In this document: one piece after another, positions 23,756 through 31,956 of the stretch | Layout of the letters: every line of letters begins with the position of its first letter | How positions within the stretch are numbered: position 1 is the first letter of the stretch | NCBI GenBank assembly: GCA_015062205.1 | Contig: SUVB01000010.1 | Span: 1-34,037, forward strand | Direction of reading: 5' to 3' | Source: Desulfovibrio desulfuricans | GTDB lineage: Bacteria; Desulfobacterota; Desulfovibrionia; Desulfovibrionales; Desulfovibrionaceae | Length of the DNA stretch: 34,037 bases | Position numbers and translations under genes: made by a program | The notes under the pieces: generated by a model | Seen by the model: the letters and a program-made list of their open reading frames with translations, nothing else | Told to the model about the DNA's origin: nothing | Database searches by the model: none

Positions 23756-24898
23756 CTAGGAATGCACGCTCTGTCCGCACCGGCGGGCGGGGCGTTTTTC
23801 TTCCGGAAGCTGCGCAGGGGCGCCATCAGAACCGGCGCGCGAGGCCCGGCCCTGCGCGGACGGAGGGGCCGCCTCCGGGGCCTGGGTCGCCGTCAGAGGG
23901 GCGGGCAGTTCCGTTAGGGCGTGCGCGCCCGTCCACGGGGGCAGGCAGGCGAAGACGTGTCCGCCCGGCAGGGTGACGCGTAGCGCGTGCAGGAACAGGG
24001 CGCCCCCAGCAATGCTTCCGCGTTCCTCGACCGATCTGCCGCAGGCCGCCGCATGCCCGTACTTGCCGTCGCCCAGCACGGGATGTCCCAGTGCGGCTAG
24101 CTGCGCGCGTATCTGATGCGTGCGGCCTGTCAGCAGGCGCACCAGCAGCAGGCTTTCCCGCCGGCCGACGCGCAGCGGGCGCACCAGGCAGCGGGCTTCC
24201 CGGCCGTTGTTTCCTCCATCAGCGACCACGCGCATCTTTTCATAGCCGTCCGCCTGCGCCTTGCGCAGCGTATGGCGCAGCAAACGCGTTGTCGCGTACG
24301 GCCAGCGCCCGCACACCCATGCCACATATTCCTTGATGAGATTGCCCTGCCGCAGGGCTTCCTGCGCGGCGGCCAGCGCTTCGTAGGAGGCCGCCGCCAG
24401 CAGCACGCCGGAGGTGTCCTTGTCCAGCCGGTGAACAGGGGCAGGAAGGAATGGGGCGTCGGCGTAATGGGCTGCCAGACGCGCGCTCAGGCTGTCGGCA
24501 TGGCCCGTTCCCGGGTGGACGGGCAGCCCCGCAGGCTTGTTGAAGGCCCACAGGAGCCCATCCTCCCCGATGCGGGGCGGCAGTTCCGGCAGGGGGACGG
24601 CGTGTTGCGCCTGCGTCATGTGGCCGTGTGGGCCGCTTTCGGCAGCCATTTTGAGGGCAAAGGGCGGCAGGCGCACCACATCGTCTGTCCGGACGCGGGC
24701 AAAAGGCTTGCAGCGGCCGCCGTTGCAGCGCACCTGACCTGTGCGTATCCAGCGGTGCAGCAGGGCCGGGGGCAGATTGAGCCGCCGCTGCAGGAACTGG
24801 AGCAGCTTCTGGCCGCTTTCTTCCTCGCGCACAGGAGCCTGTTGCGGCACTACGGGGGGGAGCCCGGAATGTTCGGGGGGGAGTGTGTCGTCCGGCAT
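23756..24898 (-). CDS. RluA-family 23S rRNA pseudouridine synthase
   Basis: Converts specific uridines of rRNA or tRNA to pseudouridine. An N-terminal S4-type RNA-binding segment (SGQKLLQFLQRRLNLPPALLHRWIRTGQVRCNGGRCKP) is followed by the catalytic domain with FNKPAGLPVHPG, the catalytic motif HRLDKDTSG (Asp159 from this start) and LLTGRTHQIRAQLAALGHPVLGDGKYG. I chose the ATG at 24898 (380 residues), preceded by CAGGG. A TTG at 24958 would overlap the stop of the upstream nikO gene and could allow translational coupling. The C-terminal 50 residues are Pro/Ala/Arg-rich and beyond the family core. RluC/RluD-type specificity cannot be separated from sequence alone. Confidence 0.9.
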   Translation of the reverse strand: MPDDTLPPEHSGLPPVVPQQAPVREEESGQKLLQFLQRRLNLPPALLHRWIRTGQVRCNGGRCKPFARVRTDDVVRLPPFALKMAAESGPHGHMTQAQHAVPLPELPPRIGEDGLLWAFNKPAGLPVHPGTGHADSLSARLAAHYADAPFLPAPVHRLDKDTSGVLLAAASYEALAAAQEALRQGNLIKEYVAWVCGRWPYATTRLLRHTLRKAQADGYEKMRVVADGGNNGREARCLVRPLRVGRRESLLLVRLLTGRTHQIRAQLAALGHPVLGDGKYGHAAACGRSVEERGSIAGGALFLHALRVTLPGGHVFACLPPWTGAHALTELPAPLTATQAPEAAPPSAQGRASRAGSDGAPAQLPEEKRPARRCGQSVHS

Positions 24899-24954
24899 GC
24901 CCTGCAGCTTGGCGGAAAGGCCGCCCGGCGTCAAGCTGCGGTGCGGCGCTTGCC

Positions 24955-25710
24955 TCAATGCGCGTGGGGCGCGTTGCCCAGCGGGTGGGCGTGCGTGTGC
25001 GCATGCGTGAAGGAGGGCGCGCAGGCATTCAGGCGGCCCCCGTCAATGGTCAGGTAGCTCCGGGAGACGCGGGCCAGGAAGTCCCAGTCGTGGGAAATGG
25101 TGATGCGGGCCGTGTCCAGGCCGTCCAGAATGTCGATGATGCGTTGCCGGGCCTCGTTGTCCAGATCGTTGGTGGGTTCGTCCAGCAGCAGGGCTTCGGG
25201 CCGCATGGCCAGGACGGCGGCCAGCGACACCAGCTTTTTCTCGCCGCCGGAAAGCCGGTGGGTGAGCCGGTGTTCAAACCCGGAAAGGCCCAGGGCGCGC
25301 AGCGTCTCCAGAGCGCGCTCCCGCGCGGCGTCTTCCGGCATGCCCAGGTTTAACGGGCCAAAGGCCACGTCCTCCAGCACGGTGGGAAAGAAGAGCTGAT
25401 CCTCGGCGTGTTGGAGCACAAAGCCCACCCGGCAGCGCAGGGAGTGGAAGTCCTTTTCCTTTTCCAGCGGCGTGCCGTGAAAGAGCACCCGGCCGCGCTG
25501 CGGGCGCAGCAGGCCCGTGATGCAGCGGAACAGCGTGGTCTTGCCGCTGCCGTTGGGGCCGTACAGGCCGATGTGCCGGCCCGGCAGCAGGGAAAGGCTG
25601 ACGTCGCGCAGCACCTGGCGCGAGCCGCCCTCCGCCCGGTCATAGGCAAAGGACACATGCTCAAGGGTGACAATGGCGGCGCTCGGCCCGGCTGGGGAGG
25701 CGTCAGGCAT
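24955..25710 (-). CDS. nikO: nickel/cobalt ECF transporter ATPase NikO (CbiO-like)
   Basis: ATPase of an energy-coupling-factor metal transporter, 251 residues. Walker A GPNGSGKTT at 51-59, Q-loop FVLQHAEDQLFF, signature LSGGEKK, Walker B ALLLDEPTNDLD and the H-loop ISHDWDF are all present. The Q-loop with AEDQLF is typical of ECF ATPases. The ATG at 25710 is chosen for the strong GGAGG five nt upstream. The last 17 residues hold six histidines in HAHTHAH and HAH, probably a nickel-binding tail. It overlaps the end of nikQ by 8 nt, suggesting coupled translation. Confidence 0.92.
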   Translation of the reverse strand: MPDASPAGPSAAIVTLEHVSFAYDRAEGGSRQVLRDVSLSLLPGRHIGLYGPNGSGKTTLFRCITGLLRPQRGRVLFHGTPLEKEKDFHSLRCRVGFVLQHAEDQLFFPTVLEDVAFGPLNLGMPEDAARERALETLRALGLSGFEHRLTHRLSGGEKKLVSLAAVLAMRPEALLLDEPTNDLDNEARQRIIDILDGLDTARITISHDWDFLARVSRSYLTIDGGRLNACAPSFTHAHTHAHPLGNAPHAH

Positions 25711-26464
25711 AGGTTCCTCCAAGAAATTCCGTCGCCAGCACGCCGGCCGCGCCCAGCAGCAGCGCCAGCGCGAAGCAGAGATCGCCCGCGCGGGCGCGGA
25801 AAACCGTCACGGAGCGGAAGCGCCCGGTAAAGCCGCGCAGCAGCATGGCCTCATGTACGCGTTTGGCCCGCGCATGGCTGCGCACCAGCAGCAGGCCCAG
25901 CAGAGAGGCCAGCGTGCGATAGGTGCGGGCGTCCGTGCGGGGGCGGAAGCCGCGCAGTTTTGCCGCCGCCAGCAATACGCGCCATTCCTGCGCGATGACG
26001 TGCACGTAGCGCGCGGTGAACAGAAAAAGAAAGACCAGTTTGCGCGGGCAGTGCAGGCGCTCCAGGGCGTGCCCGGCTTCCGGCGCGCTCATGGAGCAGG
26101 CCAGCGCCAGAAAGGCGCAGGCGATGGCGTTGGCCTTGAGGCTGACCAGCAGTGAAAGGCGCACGCCCTCGGCGCTGATGCTGAACAGGCCCCAGCGCGC
26201 CAGTTCCGCGCCGGGCGTGGTCAGGGGCGTGACGCACCAGAGGAAGAGCACGAAGACATTGACCGCCGCCAGCCGATGCAGCAGGGGCCGCCGGCAGGGG
26301 CGGGCCAGCAGCAGCAGCAGCGCGCCCAGGGCCAGGCCGGCCCCGCAGGCGGCAAGACCGCGCAGGGGCGAAAGGCAGAGGGCCAGCCCGCCTGCGCAGG
26401 CCATGCGCACGCGGGGATCAATATGCTGCAGGAAGGAGGGGCGGAAAAGAGCCTGGTCAAACAC
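25703..26464 (-). CDS. nikQ: nickel/cobalt ECF transporter membrane coupling subunit NikQ (CbiQ-like)
   Basis: The transmembrane coupling (T) subunit that connects the ATPase to the substrate-binding membrane protein, 253 residues with several hydrophobic helices. Two cytoplasmic coupling motifs of the Ala-Arg-Gly type are seen, as AAKLRGF and AMLLRGF, followed by the last membrane segments. The opening MFDQALFRPSFLQHIDPRVRM is typical of CbiQ/NikQ proteins. It follows nikL by 9 bp and overlaps nikO. Confidence 0.92.
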   Translation of the reverse strand: MFDQALFRPSFLQHIDPRVRMACAGGLALCLSPLRGLAACGAGLALGALLLLLARPCRRPLLHRLAAVNVFVLFLWCVTPLTTPGAELARWGLFSISAEGVRLSLLVSLKANAIACAFLALACSMSAPEAGHALERLHCPRKLVFLFLFTARYVHVIAQEWRVLLAAAKLRGFRPRTDARTYRTLASLLGLLLVRSHARAKRVHEAMLLRGFTGRFRSVTVFRARAGDLCFALALLLGAAGVLATEFLGGTYA

Positions 26465-26473
26465 CTTGTGCGC

Positions 26474-27115
26474 CTACCCCCGCCGCCTTCTGAAGTAAAG
26501 GGCCGTACCCGCCAGCCCCACCAGCCAGCCGATGCCGCCGACGATTTCGGTCATGCCGGGGCGTCGTGTGCGCAGTTCCGCCAGTTCCCGGCGTATGGGG
26601 CCGAGTCTGGCCTCCAGCGCCGCATCCATGACGGCGTACAGTTCTTCCGGCGTCGGGCCTGCGGCGGCGGAACGGCCGTTTCCGGGCAGCGGGGCCGGTT
26701 CTGAAGCACTGCCGCCCGACGCGGCCGGAGATGCCTTCGGGGCTGCGGCAGGGGAGTGCTGCGGGGCGGCTGTGCCTGTCAGTTCTTCCGGCTCCATGCG
26801 CCACTCGTTGCGGTGTCCCTCGCCCGCGTCAATGCGGATGCGCAGGCCGTGCCTCCTGCCCGCCGCAGGCGCGGGAAAGCGGAACAGGCCCTTCCCGTCT
26901 GTCCGGCCTTCCAGCAGGGTTTCGCCGGTCACGGCGTCGAGTACGGTCACGCGCCCGCTCCGCACCCTGCCGCCGTTGCTGAAGCCGGATTCCGTCACCA
27001 CCTGCGGGCCTTCCGTCCAAGCGAAAATGTTGACCCTGTGCGCCGATGCGCTGCCGGGCAGGGCCAGAATCAGGGCCAGTGCAAAAGCGGCCGCCGCGCG
27101 GCAGGCGTTACGCAT
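26474..27115 (-). CDS. nikL: nickel transporter accessory protein NikL
   Basis: A 213-residue accessory component found with NikM in some nickel ECF systems, usually in place of CbiN. It has a signal peptide (1-25, cleavage after ASA) leaving His26 as the predicted new N-terminus (HRVNIFAWTEG). A carboxypeptidase-regulatory-like beta domain (about 45-110), a Ser/Pro/Ala-rich linker, a short helical segment and a C-terminal membrane helix ending FRRRRG follow. The ATG at 27115 overlaps the nikM stop by 8 nt and follows GGAGAGG; this start gives a clean signal peptide, while upstream codons encode Pro/Arg/Cys-rich shadow sequence. Confidence 0.85.
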   Translation of the reverse strand: MRNACRAAAAFALALILALPGSASAHRVNIFAWTEGPQVVTESGFSNGGRVRSGRVTVLDAVTGETLLEGRTDGKGLFRFPAPAAGRRHGLRIRIDAGEGHRNEWRMEPEELTGTAAPQHSPAAAPKASPAASGGSASEPAPLPGNGRSAAAGPTPEELYAVMDAALEARLGPIRRELAELRTRRPGMTEIVGGIGWLVGLAGTALYFRRRRG

Positions 27116-27743
27116 GGCGCACCTCTCCGGCGTGTTGTTGCGGCGCGGGCAGCATCTCCGGGCGAACCCGGCGGATGAAGTCCACGGTGAACATGGTGAT
27201 GACGCCCTCGGCCAGCATGACGGGCGCATGCGCCAGAAAGAGCAGGCGCGCGGCGGCGGCGAACCCCTCCTCACTGAAGGCCAGGGCGGCGGCCGTCAGC
27301 AGGGCCGCGCCGCCCACGCCCAGCGCGCCGCCCAGAAAGGCGGCGACGCGTCGCCCGGCGGGCGTGGGCCATGCGCGGCAGAGCAGGCGGAAGAGGCAAC
27401 CCGCCGCCACACCGGAAAGGCCCATCGTGCAGGTATTGACGCCCAGCACCACCAGTCCGCCGAACTGGAACAGCAGGGCCTGAAGCGCCAGCGCCGCCAG
27501 AATGGCGGGGAATGCCGCCCACCCCAGCAGCACGCCCAGCAGCCCGTTGAGGATGAGGTGAGCGCTGCTGATGCCGATGGGCACATGGATAAGCGAGCCC
27601 ACAAAGAAGGCCGCCGCCAAGATGGCCGCCGTCATCAGCCGGTCGTCGTCCAGCCGGCGCAGGCCCATGGCCGTTCCGGCGGCGGTCAGGGCATAGCCTG
27701 CGGCCAGAACGCCGGGGGAAAGAACGCCTTCGGCAATGTGCAT
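27108..27743 (-). CDS. nikM: nickel ECF transporter substrate-binding membrane subunit NikM
   Basis: The S-component of the nickel transporter, 211 residues. The N-terminus MHIAEGVLS is diagnostic: the amino group and His2 of NikM/CbiM chelate the metal. Later SSAHLILNGLLGVLLGW and LFQFGGLVVLGVNTCTMG are family hallmarks. The protein is nearly all membrane helix and ends with a short cytoplasmic tail. It is preceded by nikK with a 96-nt gap and overlaps nikL by 8 nt. Confidence 0.93.
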   Translation of the reverse strand: MHIAEGVLSPGVLAAGYALTAAGTAMGLRRLDDDRLMTAAILAAAFFVGSLIHVPIGISSAHLILNGLLGVLLGWAAFPAILAALALQALLFQFGGLVVLGVNTCTMGLSGVAAGCLFRLLCRAWPTPAGRRVAAFLGGALGVGGAALLTAAALAFSEEGFAAAARLLFLAHAPVMLAEGVITMFTVDFIRRVRPEMLPAPQQHAGEVRHA

Positions 27744-27839
27744 GGCCTTGTTTCCTTGTCGGGGTGGTGTCGAACGTTTTCCGCACGCCGCCTGTCGCCG
27801 CCTGAGGGTGCGGGCGGTGAAAGTCCGCCGTCCGCGCCG

Positions 27840-28610
27840 TTATTTGGCTTTGGGCGCGGCGAAGTACACCCAGAGCACCGCGCCGAGTTCCACGGGCTTG
27901 GGCTCGCCCTTGTACTCCATCTTTTCGGAAGCCGTGGTCAGGGCCGCGAAGCCCCACCAGCCCGCCCAGGGGGCCGCGACGGTGAAGACGCCGTCGGCGT
28001 CGGTCTTCACAACCTGAGTCACATAATAGTCGTTGGGTGCGGCGTGCTTTTTGTCCCTGTTGTAGCATTCCACTTCCACAGTCGTGCCGGGCGACGGCTT
28101 GCCGTCCACCAGCACCCGCCCCCGAAAGACATTGCCCGCGTAGTTGGCAAAGGGACGGGTAAGGGGCACGATTTCTGTTTTCAGGCCGAGCGGCGTGTCC
28201 CAGCCTTCCTCTTCGCCGAAGGCGGCCACCACTGTCTTGGTGTAGTGGATGATATAGGCGTCCTCCGCGGGCTCGAAGTAGGGCTCCGGCTCCACGGCAA
28301 ACTGATAGACGCCGGGCTTCTTCACCGTGTAGGCCGCCTGCCAGGCCTTGTGCCCCATAAGCGTGCCGGAGGCAAGGGCGGGCTTGAGGTCTTCGGTTGC
28401 GCCGTCGTGCGTGACGGTGACGGCACGGGGAGCGGCCATATTCATGCCGTGAAGCTCCATTGGGTGGGCGAAGGCGATGTCAAGCCGCAGGGCGGCCTCC
28501 TTCTTGTCAACGACGGTGGGCGTGGAGGGAATGACCATGCCGAAGTGGGCCTGAGCCTGCGCGGCCCAGCAGAGCAGCGCGACAAGGCCGGCGCAAAGTG
28601 CTTTCAACAT
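27840..28610 (-). CDS. nikK: nickel transporter periplasmic component NikK (DUF4198)
   Basis: A 256-residue exported protein, first gene of the nickel operon. A signal peptide (1-21, AQA) would leave His22 at the new N-terminus (HFGMVIPS). The conserved segments [39 protein letters not shown] and [25 protein letters not shown] match DUF4198 proteins known as NikK, thought to help metal delivery to NikM in the periplasm. The histidines and methionines in [10 protein letters not shown] are possible metal ligands. The upstream region carries a palindrome at 28664-28680 that may be the operator. Confidence 0.88.
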   Translation of the reverse strand: MLKALCAGLVALLCWAAQAQAHFGMVIPSTPTVVDKKEAALRLDIAFAHPMELHGMNMAAPRAVTVTHDGATEDLKPALASGTLMGHKAWQAAYTVKKPGVYQFAVEPEPYFEPAEDAYIIHYTKTVVAAFGEEEGWDTPLGLKTEIVPLTRPFANYAGNVFRGRVLVDGKPSPGTTVEVECYNRDKKHAAPNDYYVTQVVKTDADGVFTVAAPWAGWWGFAALTTASEKMEYKGEPKPVELGAVLWVYFAAPKAK

Positions 28611-28925
28611 ACGGGTTCTTCCTGGGTTTGCGTGGGGCCGTAGCCGGACAGCGCATCGTGCGCGAGTTGCTTAGTAACACATTTTATAAAGAAGTAGCAA
28701 GCATCATGTGCGGAAGGGCGCCGTCAGAAGAGCCAGCCGCCCTGCGACGGGCAGCCGAGTGTTGTTGCATCTCTGCCGCCGTCGGACTGCGGGCATGGAA
28801 AAGCCGAGGTTCCCGCAGCCGGGAGTGCATGGCGGGGCCTGCAGTTTCTTGATGCGGCCCGGAAAATACCGCCGTGCGGAGGGGCCGCAGGCCACAGGAC
28901 CGGGAAAGGGCGGGACGCTGCGCAG
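28611..28925 (-). promoter_or_regulatory. 315-bp region upstream of the nickel operon
   Basis: No gene is supported. Near nikK lie a -10-like TATAAA on the minus strand (28688-28683) without a good -35, and the palindrome described separately. Farther upstream a perfect 7-bp CTGCGGG/CCCGCAG pair encloses 18 nt around 28786-28820. Other GC-rich inverted repeats suggest RNA structure, either a 3' structure of rsmA or a leader. No known riboswitch class was recognised. Confidence 0.35.
28664..28680. promoter_or_regulatory. imperfect palindrome, candidate NikR-type operator of nikK-M-L-Q-O
   Basis: The 17-nt sequence GAGTTGCTTAGTAACAC reads as an inverted repeat with 6 of 8 pairs matched around a central T, and ends in GTAACAC. 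It is adjacent to the TATAAA on the minus strand and so would overlap the transcription start. A GTAACAC-type half-site is what I loosely recall for NikR in deltaproteobacteria, but there the halves are spaced farther apart. The regulator identity is inference. Confidence 0.35.
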
Positions 28926-29768
28926 TCAGGCAGACGTATCCGGCCGGCAACCGGGAGGCGTCCGCTCTGCCCAACAGGCTGTCAGACGGTGAAAATCGTC
29001 AACGGAAAGCATTTCCGGGCGCAGGGTCGGGGCAAGCCCCATCGGCGTCAGGGCTTCCGCGAGCCACGGCAGCCCGCTGTGCCGGAAGATGCCGCCCAGC
29101 TGCTTGCGGCGTTGCTGGAAGCACACGCGCAGCAGTTTCGCCAGCAGATCCGGGCGGGCGGGGCGGCGCTCCAGCGGCAGGGGGGCAAAGGACAACACGG
29201 CGGAATCCACCTTGGGCGGCGGGCTGAAGGCCCCCGGCCCCACAAGAAATTCCAGGCGGGGCTGCGCGAAACTCTGCACCCAGACGGAGAGCCCGCCGTA
29301 CTGCCCTGTGCCCGGGCGCGCGGCCAGGCGCTGGCCCACCTCCTTTTGCACCATGAAGACGGCGCGCCGCCAGCCCGTGGCCTGCGACACCATATCCCAG
29401 ATGAGGGGTGAGGCCACATTGTAGGGGAGATTGCCCGCGATTTTCCATGGCTGTTCGGGCGTGATGCGTCGCCAGCCGAAACGCAGGGCGTCCATAAGCG
29501 CGGCCTGCGTATGCGGCCCGGCCAGGCGTTGCCGTTCGGCCGCCCAGTACCGGTCCTTTTCCAGCAGCAGCAGACGCCGATGGGCCTGCGCTTCAAGGGC
29601 CCGGGTCAGCGCGCCGGGGCCGGGGCCGATTTCGATGACGTCGTCGTCTTCCACAGGCAGGAGCAGGGCCGCAATGCGTGTGCAGATGTCATCCCGGCGC
29701 AAAAAATGCTGCCCTAGGCTTTTCTTGGCGGCGGGGGGGCGCCCCCCTGATGCGGCTGTGCAGCGCAT
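28926..29768 (-). CDS. rsmA: 16S rRNA dimethyladenosine transferase RsmA (KsgA)
   Basis: Dimethylates two adjacent adenines in the helix 45 loop of 16S rRNA during 30S maturation. Family motifs are clear: KKSLGQHFLRRDDIC (15-29), the SAM-binding IEIGPGPGALT (45-55), motif IV NLPYNV (113-118), VFMVQKEVGQRL, and GAFSPPPKVDSAVL. Length (280) is standard. Its start lies 3 nt past the stop codon of the EF-G gene, so the two are one transcription unit and probably translationally coupled. Confidence 0.96.
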   Translation of the reverse strand: MRCTAASGGRPPAAKKSLGQHFLRRDDICTRIAALLLPVEDDDVIEIGPGPGALTRALEAQAHRRLLLLEKDRYWAAERQRLAGPHTQAALMDALRFGWRRITPEQPWKIAGNLPYNVASPLIWDMVSQATGWRRAVFMVQKEVGQRLAARPGTGQYGGLSVWVQSFAQPRLEFLVGPGAFSPPPKVDSAVLSFAPLPLERRPARPDLLAKLLRVCFQQRRKQLGGIFRHSGLPWLAEALTPMGLAPTLRPEMLSVDDFHRLTACWAERTPPGCRPDTSA

Positions 29769-29771
29769 GGC

Positions 29772-31820
29772 TCAGGGCTGGTCAAAGCGGTCAAAGGTCA
29801 TGACAAGCCCTGCCCTGCCCTGTGTGGCCGAGCGCAGCGATGTGGAGAAGCCGAACAGCCTGCGCAGGGGGGCCGTGCCCCGCAGAGCTTTGCGGCCGTT
29901 ATGGTCTTCCATGTCATCCACCTTGCCGTTGCAGGAGGTGAACAGGCTGATGGCTGCGCCCAGAAAATCTTCCGGCACAGTGATCTCCACGCGCATGACC
30001 GGCTCCAGCGCCACGGGCGCGGCGGCGGCCAGGGCCTTGCGCAGCGCCTGACCGGCAGCCATGCGACAGCCGGGAACCGTGGTCAGGCCTTCCCGCCGCT
30101 CCACACCGGTCAGCGTCACGGCCACGTCCTCCACGGGATACCCCGTGAGGTCGCCGCACTGCAGGGCGTCGCGCACGCCTTCCAGCGCCGCCTCAAGAAA
30201 GGCCGGGGGCAGCAGTTTGCGGGCTTCCGCCGCGTCGGCGGGCAAAAAGTCGCCCGTGGTCACGCTGTTGCCGCGCCCGCGCGGCAGCGGCGCCACACGC
30301 AGGGAGACGCGGCCCTGGTGATGTTCCTTGCCCAGATCCCGGTCAAATTCGGCTTCGGCCTCCGCCTCCCGGCGCACGGTTTCGCGCAGCACCGCTTGCG
30401 GATTGCCCGCGCGGGGGCTGATGCCGTATTCGCGGCGCATGCGTTCCTGCAGCACGTCCAGATGCAGCTCGCCCATGCCCGAGACCGTGCGCGCCCCCGT
30501 CTCCGCATCCATCTGCACGTGCAGGGTGGGGTCCTCCTCCGCATAGCGGGCGAGCGCCTCGTCCAGCACCTTGCCCTCATCCGCGTTGCGCGGCTCCAGC
30601 GCCAGGGTGAGCACGGGCGCGTATGCCGCGATGCTCTCCAGCGTCAGCTGCCGCGCGCGGGCCGTGTAGGTCTCGCCCGTATGGGCGGAGCGCAGGCCCA
30701 CCACGGCCACGATGTCGCCGGCGCGGGCCTCTTCGATCTGCTCGCGCCGGTCGGCGTGCAGGCGGCAGAGGCGGCCAAGGCGGTCATCAGTGTTGCGGGC
30801 CGTGTTGCGCAGGCTGTCACCTTCGTGAATGCGGCCGGCGTACAGGCGCAGGAAGGCCAGTTTGCGGCCGTTCTCCATGAGCACCTTGAAGACCAGCGCG
30901 GCGGCCGGGGCGTCCGCGTCCGGCGGCACGGGGACGTCCCTGCCGTCAGCGTCGCGGGCCACGGGGGCGGGCACGTCAGCGGGGGAGGGCAGCCAGTCGC
31001 ACACGGCGTCCAGAACCGGCTGCACGCCCATGTTGCGCAGGGCCGAACCGCAGAGCACCGGGATGAGCGTGCGCGCCAGCGTGACGCGGCGCAGGGCGGC
31101 GTTGACGTCATCCACGGTGAAGCGGGCCTCGAGGTAGGCTTCCATAAACACGTCGTCCGCCTCGGCCAGCTTTTCCAGCAGGGTTTCACGCCAGGGGGCG
31201 GCCAGGGCGGCCTCCTCCGCCGCAAAGGGGGCACGGCGCACGGTCTGCCCCTGGTCATCCGCGTCGAACGTCAGCGCCTCCTCCCGCACGAGGTCCAGGA
31301 CGGCGCGGAAATCCCCGCCGTGACCCAGCGGAATGGCGACGGCGACGGCATTGGCCTGCAGACGCGTGCGCATGGCCGCGAGCACGGCCTCAAATTCTGC
31401 GCCCGGCCTGTCCATCTTGTTGATGAAGGCGATCTTGGGCACACCGAATTCCTCGGACTGCCGCCATACGGTTTCGGACTGCGGCTCCACCCCGCCCACG
31501 GCGCAAAATACGCCCACCGCGCCGTCCAGCACGCGCAGGGCGCGCTCCACCTCAATGGTGAAGTCCACATGGCCGGGCGTATCCACAAGGTTGACAAAAC
31601 AGTCGCGCCACTGACAGCTGGTGCAGGCGGACATGATGGTTATGCCGCGTTCCTGCTCTTCGGGCATGTAGTCCATGGTGGCCGCGCCGTCATGCACCTC
31701 GCCCATGCGGTGTATCTTGCGGCTGTAGAAGAGCATGCGCTCGGAAAGCGTGGTTTTGCCCGCGTCGATGTGGGCAATGATGCCGATATTGCGGATGCGC
31801 CGGAGAGACGTGTCGGACAT
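29772..31820 (-). CDS. fusA: elongation factor G paralogue
   Basis: A 682-residue translational GTPase with the EF-G domain order. G1 AHIDAGKTT is at 16-24, then GITIMSACTSC as switch I, DTPGHVDF (G3), and NKMDRPGA (G4). Domain II, domain III with GMGELHLDVLQERM, and domains IV-V with ENGRKLAFLRLY and VMRVEITVPEDFLG follow. AAGGGAG lies 7 nt upstream of the ATG. It is not next to str-operon ribosomal genes (rpsL, rpsG, tuf), so it is probably a second, EF-G2-type copy; whether it acts in translocation, recycling or another step cannot be told. It is followed directly by rsmA. Confidence 0.92.
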   Translation of the reverse strand: MSDTSLRRIRNIGIIAHIDAGKTTLSERMLFYSRKIHRMGEVHDGAATMDYMPEEQERGITIMSACTSCQWRDCFVNLVDTPGHVDFTIEVERALRVLDGAVGVFCAVGGVEPQSETVWRQSEEFGVPKIAFINKMDRPGAEFEAVLAAMRTRLQANAVAVAIPLGHGGDFRAVLDLVREEALTFDADDQGQTVRRAPFAAEEAALAAPWRETLLEKLAEADDVFMEAYLEARFTVDDVNAALRRVTLARTLIPVLCGSALRNMGVQPVLDAVCDWLPSPADVPAPVARDADGRDVPVPPDADAPAAALVFKVLMENGRKLAFLRLYAGRIHEGDSLRNTARNTDDRLGRLCRLHADRREQIEEARAGDIVAVVGLRSAHTGETYTARARQLTLESIAAYAPVLTLALEPRNADEGKVLDEALARYAEEDPTLHVQMDAETGARTVSGMGELHLDVLQERMRREYGISPRAGNPQAVLRETVRREAEAEAEFDRDLGKEHHQGRVSLRVAPLPRGRGNSVTTGDFLPADAAEARKLLPPAFLEAALEGVRDALQCGDLTGYPVEDVAVTLTGVERREGLTTVPGCRMAAGQALRKALAAAAPVALEPVMRVEITVPEDFLGAAISLFTSCNGKVDDMEDHNGRKALRGTAPLRRLFGFSTSLRSATQGRAGLVMTFDRFDQP

Positions 31821-31907
31821 GGCATGCTCCCTTCCCCGTAGGACCGGATGTTGTATGAACCACGAAAAGAGGGGCTACAGGCATGACCCGCAACCCCTTG
31901 GAATTCT

Positions 31908-31956
31908 TGGTGGGCAGTACAGGACTTGAACCTGTGGCCCCCGCCTTGTAAGGGCG
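31908..31956 (-). tRNA. 3' fragment of tRNA-Val(UAC), element attachment scar
   Basis: On the minus strand the sequence has an anticodon loop CTTACAA (31952-31946; UAC anticodon), a 3' anticodon stem GGCGG, variable loop, a perfect T arm (ACAGG-TTCAAGT-CCTGT, 31935-31919), acceptor strand ACTGCCC, discriminator A and encoded CCA (31910-31908). The matching 5' acceptor GGGCAGT and D arm are absent upstream; similarity ends within the 5' anticodon stem, where AT-rich DNA begins. This is the classic displaced 3' end left at one side of an element integrated into a tRNA gene, with the element on the higher-coordinate side. Confidence 0.8.
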
